A stretch of DNA of 64,000 bases, taken from assembly GCA_041690635.1 (NCBI GenBank), contig JAWLGZ010000002.1, forward strand, positions 558,001-622,000, written 5' to 3'. Every line of letters starts with the position of its first letter. Position 1 is the stretch's first letter. Below, in pieces: positions 54,886-63,693 of this stretch. The notes beneath the pieces were generated by a model. The model was given only the letters and a program-made list of their open reading frames with translations, did no database searches and had not been told where the DNA came from. A program made the position numbers and the translations under genes. This DNA is from JAWLGZ01 sp041690635 (GTDB lineage Bacteria > Pseudomonadota > Gammaproteobacteria > Thiohalomonadales > Thiohalomonadaceae).

Positions 54886-56144
54886 AACGGCCGGTTGTCA
54901 TCATCGGCGGGGGCTGGGCTGGCCTCGCCGCCGCCGTTGAACTGACGGGGCGCGGTATCCCGATCCGGCTATTCGAATCGGCACCCGTCCTGGGCGGCCG
55001 TGCGCGAACCGTTCAACTGGGCGGCAAGACACGCGACAACGGCCAGCATATCCTGCTCGGCGCCTACCGTGAGACGCTGCGACTGATGGAACGGATCGGC
55101 GTGGCGGCCGATCGGGTGCTGCACCGCCTGCCGCTGCAACTGGAGATGCGGGGTGAATACCCACTAACCCTGCGCACCGGACCGCTGCCGGCGCCGCTCC
55201 ACCTGGCGTGGGGCCTTGTCACCGCAAGCGGGCTCTCCCTTTCGGAACGGCTTGCGGCCCTTCGCCTGTTGCGCACCGACGGCAACGGGCCGGACGAACC
55301 CCTCACCACCCTGTTCCGGCGCAGCCGGCAGCCGGAGGCGCTAATCCGTACCCTGTGGGAGCCGCTCTGTCTCGCCGCCCTGAATACCTATCCGTACGAT
55401 GCCTCGGCAAGGGTGTTCCTGCAGGTGCTGGGCGACGCCTTCGGCCGCCACCGCGCCGATTCCGACCTGCTGCTCCCCGCCGCGCCGCTCGGGCGGCTGT
55501 TCCCGGAACCCGCAGCGGAGTGGCTGCAGGCCCACGGTGCGGAGGTCATCACCGCACTGGGGGTCAAGGGGATCACCTGCGGCGATGTGCACACCCTGAC
55601 GCTTGCGAATGGTGAATCGGTGACAGCCGACGACATGATCCTCGCCTGCCCGCCCCGTCGAACGCGGGCGCTGCTCGGCGAGGCGTGCCCGGCGTTCGAC
55701 CACGAACCGATCGCCACCGTCTATCTGCACTATCCCATGCCGGTCCCACTCGATCCGCCGATGGTCGGGGTGACCGGGCGGCTCAGCCAGTGGATCTTTG
55801 ACCGGGAACGGCTCTGCGGCGAGGAGGGGCTGGTGGCAGTGGTCATCAGCGCCGGGGGCGCGCATACCGCTTTCACAGGTGACGAACTCGGCCGCAAAGT
55901 GGCGGCTGAACTGGCGGAGTTGCATCCTGCCTGGCCGGCACCGCACGACGTGCGGGTCATTCGCGAAAAGCGCGCCACCTTCCGCTGTTCACCCGGCCTG
56001 AACCGGCCGGCAAACCGCACCCAAACACCGGGCGTGTGGCTCGCCGGCGACTACACCGACACCGGATACCCGGCCACGCTCGAAGGGGCGGTACGCAGTG
56101 GGGTAGAATGCGCGCGCCAAATCGCCGCCGCGCGGAGCGAATGA
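54882..56144 (+). CDS. hpnE: Hydroxysqualene dehydroxylase HpnE
   Basis: A 420-residue FAD-dependent amine-oxidase-type protein: VVIIGGGWAGLAAAVEL for FAD binding, GGRART, the DNGQHILLGAYRETLRLM block typical of HpnE, and the C-terminal VWLAGDYTDTGYPATLEGAVRSG. It reduces hydroxysqualene to squalene. The GTG start at 54882 overlaps the hpnD stop. Squalene-hopene cyclase is not in this window. Confidence 0.94.
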   Translation: MKRPVVIIGGGWAGLAAAVELTGRGIPIRLFESAPVLGGRARTVQLGGKTRDNGQHILLGAYRETLRLMERIGVAADRVLHRLPLQLEMRGEYPLTLRTGPLPAPLHLAWGLVTASGLSLSERLAALRLLRTDGNGPDEPLTTLFRRSRQPEALIRTLWEPLCLAALNTYPYDASARVFLQVLGDAFGRHRADSDLLLPAAPLGRLFPEPAAEWLQAHGAEVITALGVKGITCGDVHTLTLANGESVTADDMILACPPRRTRALLGEACPAFDHEPIATVYLHYPMPVPLDPPMVGVTGRLSQWIFDRERLCGEEGLVAVVISAGGAHTAFTGDELGRKVAAELAELHPAWPAPHDVRVIREKRATFRCSPGLNRPANRTQTPGVWLAGDYTDTGYPATLEGAVRSGVECARQIAAARSE

Positions 56145-56145
56145 G

Positions 56146-56895
56146 ATGCAGATTGAAAGAGATTACCAAACCGCCCCCGACCTGCTCGCCGGGCGTGTCA
56201 TCCTGGTCACCGGAGCCGGGGACGGCATCGGCGCGGTCGCCGCGCGCACCTTCGCCGCCCACGGAGCCACAGTCATTCTGCTCGGCCGTACCGTCCGCAA
56301 ACTGGAGGCGGTCTACGACGCCATCGAGCAGGCGGGCGGTCCGCAGCCGGCCATCTACCCGATGAATCTTGAGGGGGCCTCCCCCAAGGACTACATGGAC
56401 CTGGCGGATACGGTCGATCGCGAGTTCGGCCGCCTGGACGGCCTGCTGCACAACGCAGCGATTCTGGGCACGCTCACCCCGCTGCACCAGTACGATCTGG
56501 AACTGTGGTCCAAGGTGATGCAGATCAACCTCAATGCCCCCTACCTGCTCACCCGTGCCCTCCTCACCACCCTGACCAAGTCCGAAGACGCTTCGGTGCT
56601 CTTCACCGGTTCCGGCGTGGGGCTGCATGGACGCGCCTACTGGGGCGCCTACGGCGTCTCCAAGGCCGCCGGCGAGAACCTGATGCAGATCTGGGCCGAC
56701 GAACTGGAGACCAACACCCCGGTGCGGGTCAACAGCATCAATCCGGGCGCCATCCGCACCCGCATGCGCGCCAGCGCCTTCCCGGGAGAGGACCCGAACA
56801 CCGTCCCGCCCCCGGAGACCATCATGCCCACCTATCTCTACCTGATGGGGCCGGACAGCCGTGGCGTGACCGGGCAGCAGTTCGACGCCCGGTAA
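56146..56895 (+). CDS. YciK-type short-chain dehydrogenase/reductase
   Basis: A 249-residue SDR with the cofactor motif TGAGDGIG, NAAILG, catalytic Ser in FTGSGVGL and the YGVSK Tyr/Lys pair. The phrases DLLAGRVILVTGAGDGIG and VNSINPGAIRTRMRASAFPGEDP are those of the YciK family, whose substrate is unknown. It starts one base after hpnE. The residues after the first strand suggest NADP use, but this is not certain. Confidence 0.9.
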   Translation: MQIERDYQTAPDLLAGRVILVTGAGDGIGAVAARTFAAHGATVILLGRTVRKLEAVYDAIEQAGGPQPAIYPMNLEGASPKDYMDLADTVDREFGRLDGLLHNAAILGTLTPLHQYDLELWSKVMQINLNAPYLLTRALLTTLTKSEDASVLFTGSGVGLHGRAYWGAYGVSKAAGENLMQIWADELETNTPVRVNSINPGAIRTRMRASAFPGEDPNTVPPPETIMPTYLYLMGPDSRGVTGQQFDAR

Positions 56896-56946
56896 ACCGC
56901 ACCACGCCTCCGCTATGCTTGCGCAGAGTGCAGCCGGAGAGCATGT

Positions 56947-57510
56947 GTGCAGCCGATGCGAACCCTGACGGTTTTCCTGGTGGCCAGCCTGCTGGCTGCG
57001 TGCGCCTACACGCCCGAGCCCTCCCCCGACTCCCCTGATTATCCGGTGCCGACCGGGTCCCGGCTGATCCTGGAGCAGCCCGTCACCGTGCCCAGGGGGG
57101 CCTCGGTGATACTGCAGGACGGGCAGACCACCACCCTCTGGCGGACCGACCGCTACCGCCCCTACTGCCGTCTGGAGTTGCGCACACGCGCGGATACGCC
57201 TCGCGTGATCGAGCCCGACACCTTCACCGTCACCCGTGTCCGGCGCAGTGACGAACTGGTCAGCGCTCCCAACGGAAACCGTCTGGCCTCTGCCGCACTG
57301 GTGATGGTGGGCAGCCGGGACCAGGGCGGCCCCATGGCCACCCTCATGTCCACCGAACTGTTCCTCGCCTCGGAGCGGCAGCCCGATGCCTATCGCCTCA
57401 CCTGCTCCCACTGGGACGAGGTCAGCTTCCCCCGTCATCTCACCATCAGCCAACTCCGCACCGCACTCGAGGGGCTGTTCCGGCTCGAAGCGGCCCCATC
57501 AGGCGACTGA
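56947..57510 (+). CDS. Lipoprotein of unknown function
   Basis: A 187-residue lipoprotein: TLTVFLVASLLAAC is a signal with lipobox LAAC, followed by a proline-rich linker. The mature part is beta-rich (RLILEQPVTVPRGASVILQDG, VIEPDTFTVTRVRRSDE) with two later cysteines and no recognised domain. GTG at 56947 has GGAGA six bases upstream; an ATG at 56956 is also possible. Confidence 0.75.
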   Translation: MQPMRTLTVFLVASLLAACAYTPEPSPDSPDYPVPTGSRLILEQPVTVPRGASVILQDGQTTTLWRTDRYRPYCRLELRTRADTPRVIEPDTFTVTRVRRSDELVSAPNGNRLASAALVMVGSRDQGGPMATLMSTELFLASERQPDAYRLTCSHWDEVSFPRHLTISQLRTALEGLFRLEAAPSGD

Positions 57511-57584
57511 TCGCACCGCCCGAACTTCTCCAACAGGAGCGGTCCCGGTAACATCCTCCTGAACTCACGGGGAATTGCCGGCCG

Positions 57585-58907
57585 TTGATATCCGGGAAAG
57601 GCAGCCATTATCTGAACCTGCTCCGTTCACACCTGCGTTGGGCGCTCAGTGAAGGGATGCGCCATAGCGAACCCAACCTCTCCGTGATCGGAGCGGTCGG
57701 GGTGGCGGGCTTCCCGCTGTTCTGGTACGTGTGGGCCTACCTGTTTCCCCAACCTTACGAAAACCTCACCCTGCGACTGATCGGTGCGGTTCTATTTCTG
57801 CCGCTGCTTCTGCAACGCAAGCTCCCCGACCGCTGGCGCAGGTATCTGCCGTTCTACTGGATACTCGCAGGGCTCTACGCCCTGCCCTTTTTCTTCACCT
57901 TCATGCTGCTGAAGAACGAGCTGTCCACTATCTGGAGCATGTCGACAATGGGGGGGCTGTTTCTGCTCGTCCTGATGATGCAACACTGGATTTTGGTCAC
58001 GGCAATCTTTCTCGCCGGCACGACACTCGCATGGATGGTCTACCTGTACTCCGGAGGCACCACCGAGCTCCTGGCACTCTATTGGGAACAGATCCCCATC
58101 TACCTGTTTGTCGTCATTGCCGGCAGTATGCTTAACTACAAATCGGCTCTGGTTCAAAAGGAGCGTATGGACGCAGTATTGGCAATCAGCCGGATGATCG
58201 CGCATGAGTTTCGCACCCCACTGCTGGGCATCCGGAGCGGTATCGGCGGTTTGCAACGGTATGTACCCCGGCTCGTCAAGGGCTATGAAATCGCCAGCCG
58301 CCACGACAACACACTCCCAACCATCCGGCGATCTCATCTACAGGCACTCGGCTCCGTACTCCAACGGATGGACGCCGAAACCAATTACTCCATGGCCATG
58401 ATAGATATGCTGCTCGTCAACGCCGGGCGGCATCAATTGAACCCGGATGAATTCACGGTCGTTCACATTGGCACCTGTATCGAGACGGCACTTGCGCGCT
58501 ACCCGTTCCGTTCATCGCAACAGCGCCATAAGGTGCGTTACATCGATGGCGACGACTTCGCCTTCCATGGACCGGAAATCCTCGTTGTTCACGTTCTTTT
58601 CAATCTGCTTCGCAATGCGCTCTATGCCGTGGCCGAGGCCGGCAAGGGCGAGGTTATCCTGCAGGCCCGGTGCACCAGTTCAGGGGGAGACCTGTACGTA
58701 AGGGATACCGGTACCGGAATTGCTCCGGAACTTCTTCCGAAGATTTATGATCGTTTCGTCTCCTCCCGAACGGCGGAGAGCGGCTCCGGAATCGGACTCA
58801 CCTTCTGCCGTACGGTCATGGAGGGTATCGGAGGCGCCATCGAGTGCCGGACCGAATACGGTGAATTTACGGAATTCGTATTGCACTTCCCGAGGCTTGA
58901 CCAATGA
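57585..58907 (+). CDS. lqsS: CqsS/LqsS-like quorum-sensing histidine kinase
   Basis: A 440-residue sensor kinase. The first ~200 residues have about six membrane helices with blocks very like Vibrio CqsS: EPNLSVIGAVGVAGFP, FPQPYENLTLRLIGAVLF, LPFFFTFMLLKNELSTIW and WEQIPIYLFV. His207 in MIAHEFRTPLLGI is the phosphorylation site, and GTGIAPE and SGSGIGLTFCR give the ATP lid. Unlike CqsS it has no attached receiver domain, as in Legionella LqsS. The start is a TTG at 57585; an ATG at 57657 would leave only three residues before EPNLS. Its stop overlaps the response regulator (ATGA). Confidence 0.88.
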   Translation: MISGKGSHYLNLLRSHLRWALSEGMRHSEPNLSVIGAVGVAGFPLFWYVWAYLFPQPYENLTLRLIGAVLFLPLLLQRKLPDRWRRYLPFYWILAGLYALPFFFTFMLLKNELSTIWSMSTMGGLFLLVLMMQHWILVTAIFLAGTTLAWMVYLYSGGTTELLALYWEQIPIYLFVVIAGSMLNYKSALVQKERMDAVLAISRMIAHEFRTPLLGIRSGIGGLQRYVPRLVKGYEIASRHDNTLPTIRRSHLQALGSVLQRMDAETNYSMAMIDMLLVNAGRHQLNPDEFTVVHIGTCIETALARYPFRSSQQRHKVRYIDGDDFAFHGPEILVVHVLFNLLRNALYAVAEAGKGEVILQARCTSSGGDLYVRDTGTGIAPELLPKIYDRFVSSRTAESGSGIGLTFCRTVMEGIGGAIECRTEYGEFTEFVLHFPRLDQ

Positions 58908-59932
58908 ACGACTGCACTGCGATTGTGCCCTACCGCTTCCCGACCACGGTGCTGCTCATCGACGACGACAGCAACTTCCTCGCCAATTTCAGTCTCGAAC
59001 TGGACGAGATGATCGCTTTCCGCCTCTTCGATGCACCGGGGCCGGCGCTTCGTCATATCGAGGAGGCCAGCGGATATGCCAAGGCCCATGGCCAATGGCT
59101 TCACACACAGCGGGAGGCGGTCGGGTGGCCGCTCCGCGATCACTGCCTTCGTCTCGATTTGGCCGCCATCGAAGAGGAGTCCACCAACCCGGACCGGTTC
59201 AGGGAGATATCTGTCGTTGTAGTGGATTACGCCATGCCGGAGATGGATGGGTTGACCTTTTGCCGGCAGATTACAAACCGCAACATAAAAAAAGTCCTGA
59301 TCACCGGGGTTGGCGACGCAAAGCTTGCCGTGACCGCGTTCAATGAAGGCATCATCGACCGATTCATTCTGAAGGGTGACCGGGATGCGGCGACCCAGGT
59401 GAACGCCGCCGTTTGTGAACTTCAGGAACACTATTTCCGCGACGTCTCCCGGCTCGTGCTCCAGTCCCTGGAAGGGGAAGTGCCGCACTTTCTGAGCGAT
59501 CCGGTGTTTAATGTCTATTTTCGGCAACTGTGTGCCGACCGCGGGATTGTCGAGCACTATTTCGTTGCGGAGCCGGACGGTCTTCTTTTGCTCACGGCGG
59601 AAGGAGCCATCTTCCGGTTTGTGATCCTGAGTGATGAACAGATGGACACCCATTGGGAAATCGCGCGCGATCAGGAGGCGCCCGGCGAGATGCTCTCGGC
59701 ATTGCAGTCGCGGGAGAAGGTTCCCTATTTCTGGAAAAGCGGGGGGTACTACCGGACCGGCGCCGAATGGGAACCGCATCTGTTCCCGGCCCACCGCCTC
59801 GACGCGGCCCAGTCCTACTATGTAGCGCTCATTGAGAACCCGCCCGCTTACAGGGAGATGGGGTGGCAGATCAGCAGCTATAGAAGCTATCTGGACAACT
59901 TCGATGCAGAACCGGCTTTGCCGGCAGATTAA
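58904..59932 (+). CDS. lqsR: LqsR-like response regulator
   Basis: A 342-residue protein. An N-terminal receiver runs to about residue 165: acidic pocket LLIDDDSNFL, phospho-acceptor Asp108 in VVDYAMPEMDGL, then LITGVGD and FILKGD. Between the acidic pocket and the Asp an extra ~45 residues are inserted compared with usual receivers. The C-terminal ~175 residues (for example LLTAEGAIFRFVILSDEQM) contain no known DNA-binding motif. This is the layout of LqsR, whose output domain is unclassified. It overlaps lqsS by four bases and converges on the synthase. Confidence 0.82.
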   Translation: MNDCTAIVPYRFPTTVLLIDDDSNFLANFSLELDEMIAFRLFDAPGPALRHIEEASGYAKAHGQWLHTQREAVGWPLRDHCLRLDLAAIEEESTNPDRFREISVVVVDYAMPEMDGLTFCRQITNRNIKKVLITGVGDAKLAVTAFNEGIIDRFILKGDRDAATQVNAAVCELQEHYFRDVSRLVLQSLEGEVPHFLSDPVFNVYFRQLCADRGIVEHYFVAEPDGLLLLTAEGAIFRFVILSDEQMDTHWEIARDQEAPGEMLSALQSREKVPYFWKSGGYYRTGAEWEPHLFPAHRLDAAQSYYVALIENPPAYREMGWQISSYRSYLDNFDAEPALPAD

Positions 59933-59960
59933 ACCTGTGCCCCTCGCGAGGGGCACAGGT
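59933..59960. terminator. Bidirectional terminator-like palindrome between lqsR and the synthase
   Basis: A perfect 28-base palindrome (arms begin ACCTGTGCCCCTCG) lies exactly between two convergent genes, 1 base after the lqsR stop and 15 before the end of the synthase gene. There is no long T tract on either side, so it may act as a stability or Rho-assisted element. Confidence 0.7.
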
Positions 59961-59975
59961 TGCCGAGCTACGCCA

Positions 59976-61226
59976 TCAACCCGCGCGGCGTTGCCGATGG
60001 TGACGCCCCATACGCTGCGTGGAAGGCCATGCATCCAGCCCCACCTCGTCCCGAATCTCCGCACAAACCTCCACTATTCGCTTCAGTTGCGGCGTCGTGA
60101 GCGCCGCATTGACAGAGAAACGCATGAGTGAGCGGTTGTTCGGCGTCGCCGGTGCAATGAATATGGAGCCGAACACGCCGCGCGACTCCAGGGCATCGCG
60201 CAACACGATCGTGTTCTGCTCCGGACCGGCCTCCAGGGCGATGATTTGCGCCTCCCCTTCCGCCACGTTGTAGCCGAGCCGGGCCAGCGACCGACGCAAG
60301 TAACCGGCATTGCGGTGTAGGCGTACGCGCCGCCAGCCTTCCGATTTGACTACCCCGAGTGTCGCATTCAGCCCCGCAACCTCATGCGGCAACAACGTGG
60401 AGCTGAATATGGCCGGACGGGAGGTAAACCTGAAATACTCCGCAAAGCGCCTGGTGCAGGTGATCAAGCCCGCCCTCGCGGCAAACGCCTTGGCCAGACT
60501 GGCGGTGCGGAAGTGAACCTTGTCGCTCAGTCCGAGCGCTGCAACCAGTCCTTCGCCCGTTTCCCCGTAGGTGCCCAGCGAGTGTGATTCGTCGACCACG
60601 AGGACGCACCCGTTTTCATTGCCGATGCGAACGATCGCCTCAATCGGCGCCACGTGACCGCTGGTGCTATAGACGGAATCGATCACCACCACCCCGGGAC
60701 CGTGGCGCCGAATCAGCCGTTCCAGGTGCTCCACGTCATTGTGGCGAAACGGGCGTGCCACTGCTCCGGAAGAGACAATTCCCTCATGCAGGGACATATG
60801 CGCGAACATATCCACATAGACGGGAAGGGACTCTTCAGCGATCGCCTGGATGAGACCCGTATTCGCGCACCAACCCGACTGGCACAGTACGGTCGATTCG
60901 GAACCCAGCCAGGAGGCAAACCGGCTCTCAAGGGCAAGCTGTGGATTGTCGCCGTGGAGAAAGACGCCGGACATGAACAGACCGTTACCCTCACTGCCCA
61001 GGACCTCTGCCTGTGCATTCAGTATCCGCTCGTGGTCGGCGATCGAGAGATAGTCGTTGCTCATGAGCAGAATGGCGTCTTCGCGGGGGGTTCGTCCGTA
61101 CAGGATGTTCCCGCCGGCCCACGTTTTCTGCACCCGTTCCCGGTAGTACCACTCCACTCGTCGCGTGAGAAATTCGGGCTGGACGGGGTCACGTGTTGTT
61201 TGCGAAAGAGCTGTTTTCTGTTTCAT
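59976..61226 (-). CDS. cqsA: CqsA/LqsA-type alpha-hydroxyketone autoinducer synthase
   Basis: A 416-residue PLP enzyme of the alpha-oxoamine synthase family. Key features: LLMSNDYLSIADH, GSEGNGLFMSGVFLHGDNPQL, His147 in HMSLHEG, Asp212 and His215 in VDESHSLGTYG, and cofactor Lys246 in TASLAKAF. The block SNDYLSIADHERI and the long N terminus (WYYRERVQKTWAGGNILY) are those of CqsA/LqsA, which make CAI-1 or LAI-1 type signals, and not of KBL or BioF. It faces the lqsS-lqsR pair. An AGGAG site lies seven bases before the ATG. Confidence 0.9.
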   Translation of the reverse strand: MKQKTALSQTTRDPVQPEFLTRRVEWYYRERVQKTWAGGNILYGRTPREDAILLMSNDYLSIADHERILNAQAEVLGSEGNGLFMSGVFLHGDNPQLALESRFASWLGSESTVLCQSGWCANTGLIQAIAEESLPVYVDMFAHMSLHEGIVSSGAVARPFRHNDVEHLERLIRRHGPGVVVIDSVYSTSGHVAPIEAIVRIGNENGCVLVVDESHSLGTYGETGEGLVAALGLSDKVHFRTASLAKAFAARAGLITCTRRFAEYFRFTSRPAIFSSTLLPHEVAGLNATLGVVKSEGWRRVRLHRNAGYLRRSLARLGYNVAEGEAQIIALEAGPEQNTIVLRDALESRGVFGSIFIAPATPNNRSLMRFSVNAALTTPQLKRIVEVCAEIRDEVGLDAWPSTQRMGRHHRQRRAG

Positions 61227-61520
61227 AGGAGGACTCCTCGTTTACGATGAAATGTCGTGCACGCGGGACCTGCCCGCGCACTTCATCGTCCAACGGCTTG
61301 TCCATGGATTAAACAGGGAGGTCGGGGAGGGGAATTTCAAACCTGTTGGAAACTGAAAAGGCCGAACTGAAACTTCCTGAAAACAGGGGGTTGGATGAGG
61401 TCACAGGGATGTCCACGGAAACGGCGCGCCCCGGAATGTGTCATGAATGTGAATTAATGTTGCAGAAAAAAGAGGCGCCGAAGGCGCCTCTCCCAATACG
61501 CGTCCGGTTGCCGGAACCGC
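61227..61520. other. Region upstream of the autoinducer synthase
   Basis: These 294 bases hold the synthase promoter, which I could not define, and the terminator at 61465-61491 that belongs to the neighbouring gene. A 61-codon open frame here overlaps that terminator and is not considered real. Confidence 0.5.
61465..61491 (-). terminator. Rho-independent terminator of the double-thioredoxin gene
   Basis: On the reverse strand AGAGGCGCC-TTC-GGCGCCTCT forms a nine-pair stem followed by TTTTTT. It lies 30 bases after the stop codon of the gene at 61521-62555. Confidence 0.92.
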
Positions 61521-62555
61521 TCAATCCATGAGGTCGTACGCGATCCCCTGTTCGTGGAACCGGTCGGCACGGGCCTGAACAAAGCGCTGGAAGTTGGGCT
61601 CGGTACGGTAACCCCCGCTCGCTACATATTCGAGCGCCGACTGGACATGAAAGGTGCGTAGGTAGGCCTCGGTGCGAAACACCTCGCGCCCGCCCTCATC
61701 GAAGAAAACCATCGTCGGTGCATACAGCACGTCGAGCGCGTGCGCCCACTCACGGGCGGTGGTCCGGCTTCCGTCGGGGGTCACCACCGGGGTGTTCGAT
61801 CGCATGTCGAGTTGCGCCACGTCGAACTGCCGCATGAGCGCCTCGCTCCCGGGTGCAGCGAGTATTTCCCGATGAAATTCGTCGCAGGCGGCGCACTGCT
61901 TCTGCTCGAACAGGACCAGCAACGGACGGGCGGCCGCTGCATGGTGACCCGCAAGCTGGAACGGAGGCCGCATGAAGTAGGGCTGATCGTGCAGTTCACC
62001 GCTGGCCGGCTCGGCGGCATTGGCTGCGGCGTACTCGGCGAAAGCGGTGCTGCCGGCGGGGCCTCCCGGTGCCGCGTACTCCAGGGCGGCGGCAAAGCGG
62101 TGTGGATGGTAGTAGCCGTTGACCCGAAGCACCTGCCCGCCCGCCTCGTCCAGGAACAGAAGCGTCGGGGTGAACATCACCCCGCGCGAGGCGGCGAACG
62201 CCTTCTCGCTCATGGCATGCCCGTCGGGGGTCGTCACCTCGCGGTCGCCCCAGATATTCAGGGCCACCACGTCGTAGGCCTCGCGGGTCCGCTCGGCAAT
62301 GGTCCGTTGGCCGAAATTGTCCTCCAGCAACTTGGCGCAATAGGGGCACCCATCCTGATAGAAGTAGAGGAGCAGCCGTCTGCCTTCGGCTGACGCCTCG
62401 GCAATATCCTCGCCGAGGTCGAGAAACGACTGTTTGAACCAGCCGGGCGGTTCGTGATAGCCCGGATTGACGCCCCCCTCCAACCGCTCCTCGGCGGCAA
62501 GACCCGCCAGAGGAAACAGAACTGCAATCAGTACCGCCGATAGTATCCCCTTCAT
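61521..62555 (-). CDS. Exported protein with two thioredoxin-like domains
   Basis: A 344-residue protein with a signal peptide (ILSAVLIAVLFPLAGLAA). Two thioredoxin-like domains follow: the first with YQDGCPYCAKLLE (about residue 70) and the second with FEQKQCAACDEFHRE (about residue 220). Each has a downstream F(T/A)PT(L/M) cis-proline segment (FTPTLLFLDEAGG, YAPTMVFFDEGG). The pairing resembles SoxW/thioredoxin_2-type proteins that work in the periplasm with sulfur-oxidation or thiol-disulfide systems. It ends at a strong terminator. Confidence 0.85.
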   Translation of the reverse strand: MKGILSAVLIAVLFPLAGLAAEERLEGGVNPGYHEPPGWFKQSFLDLGEDIAEASAEGRRLLLYFYQDGCPYCAKLLEDNFGQRTIAERTREAYDVVALNIWGDREVTTPDGHAMSEKAFAASRGVMFTPTLLFLDEAGGQVLRVNGYYHPHRFAAALEYAAPGGPAGSTAFAEYAAANAAEPASGELHDQPYFMRPPFQLAGHHAAAARPLLVLFEQKQCAACDEFHREILAAPGSEALMRQFDVAQLDMRSNTPVVTPDGSRTTAREWAHALDVLYAPTMVFFDEGGREVFRTEAYLRTFHVQSALEYVASGGYRTEPNFQRFVQARADRFHEQGIAYDLMD

Positions 62556-62759
62556 CTTCGGCTACCCCGTCGTAAGTTTGTCGTTCATCACCATTCTAAA
62601 AGCCCCGGCAAACTCCTGCCGCTGCGGCGTCGGGTTCTTGGCGCCGAATTAACGAACCGCTCCGGAAGCATGAGAGTAACTCACTGAATCTAATAAGCAA
62701 CTACGCATTGGCACGGGATTCGCTTTGGTTCGGGTGACACCGGAAGAAGGAATTGAACA

Positions 62760-63680
62760 ATGGCACCACCGGTACAGACCAATGAGATGGAAGTGCTGCC
62801 CCGCCTGGTCATGGGCGGTGCTCAGTTCGCCCCCCTCCAGCAGCCGAGCAACCGCCACGATCCGTTGCACCTGATCACGGCCCTGCAGACCACGCTGGAG
62901 GTGGAGGAGCTGATCGTGCTGTTTCATGAGCGGCTCGAGCCGTTCGTCGCGTGCGATGCCCTCATCTACCGGGAACCGGCCCGCGGCATTGCCGTAACCA
63001 CCGCCAAACCGGGGCGCCACAGCGGCAGCTACCAGCTGAAGTTGATGGGCGAGTCGCTTGGCGAACTGGTATTCACCCGCGGCCGCCGCTTTTCCGAGGA
63101 GGAGCTGGCGACCCTGGAACACCTGCTCTGCCACCTTCTCTACCCGCTCCGCAACGCCCTGCGCTACCACGATGCCCTCGCCTCGGCCTACCGCGACCCG
63201 CTGACCGGAATCGGCAACCGCGGGGCACTGGAACGGGCGCTGGATCGGGAGATTCGACTGGCCCGCCGCCAGGGTACGCCGCTCGCGCTGACCACCTGCG
63301 ACGTGGACCATTTCAAGAATATCAACGACACCTACGGACACGCCGCCGGCGACCGGGTGCTGCGCTGCGTGGCCCGCAACATCAGTGCGGCACTGCGCGG
63401 CAGCGACATGGTGTTCCGGTTCGGTGGTGAGGAGTTCGTAGTCCTGCTCTCCAATACCGATCGCGAGGGCGCGCTCCATGTGGCCGAGCGCATCCGTTCA
63501 CTGGTGGAGTCGAACCCGTGCGAATGGGAGGGCGGTGAGGTCCATGTCACCATCAGTCTCGGTGTCTCCACCCTGCACGGCGATGGTCAGGAACTCTTCG
63601 ACGACGCGGACCGCGCCCTCTACCAGGCCAAGGCCGCCGGTCGTAACCGGGTGGTGATGGCCGAAGAACACCAGGCGTAA
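62760..63680 (+). CDS. Diguanylate cyclase (GGDEF domain)
   Basis: A 306-residue cytosolic protein that makes cyclic di-GMP. The N-terminal ~140 residues look like a divergent GAF sensor (LVFTRGRRFSEEELATLEHLL). The GGDEF domain follows: YRDPLTGIGNRGALERAL, CDVDHFKNINDTYGH, catalytic FGGEEF, and the product-inhibition site RGSD exactly five residues before it. It is therefore an active enzyme under feedback control. It stands alone. Confidence 0.93.
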   Translation: MAPPVQTNEMEVLPRLVMGGAQFAPLQQPSNRHDPLHLITALQTTLEVEELIVLFHERLEPFVACDALIYREPARGIAVTTAKPGRHSGSYQLKLMGESLGELVFTRGRRFSEEELATLEHLLCHLLYPLRNALRYHDALASAYRDPLTGIGNRGALERALDREIRLARRQGTPLALTTCDVDHFKNINDTYGHAAGDRVLRCVARNISAALRGSDMVFRFGGEEFVVLLSNTDREGALHVAERIRSLVESNPCEWEGGEVHVTISLGVSTLHGDGQELFDDADRALYQAKAAGRNRVVMAEEHQA

Positions 63681-63693
63681 AGTCGACGCGCCA

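Noticed and set aside
61346..61531. 61-codon open frame with a CxxC (MCHEC) upstream of the thioredoxin gene terminator
   Set aside because: It overlaps a strong rho-independent terminator of the opposite strand and the end of the thioredoxin gene. The start is a TTG without a ribosome site.
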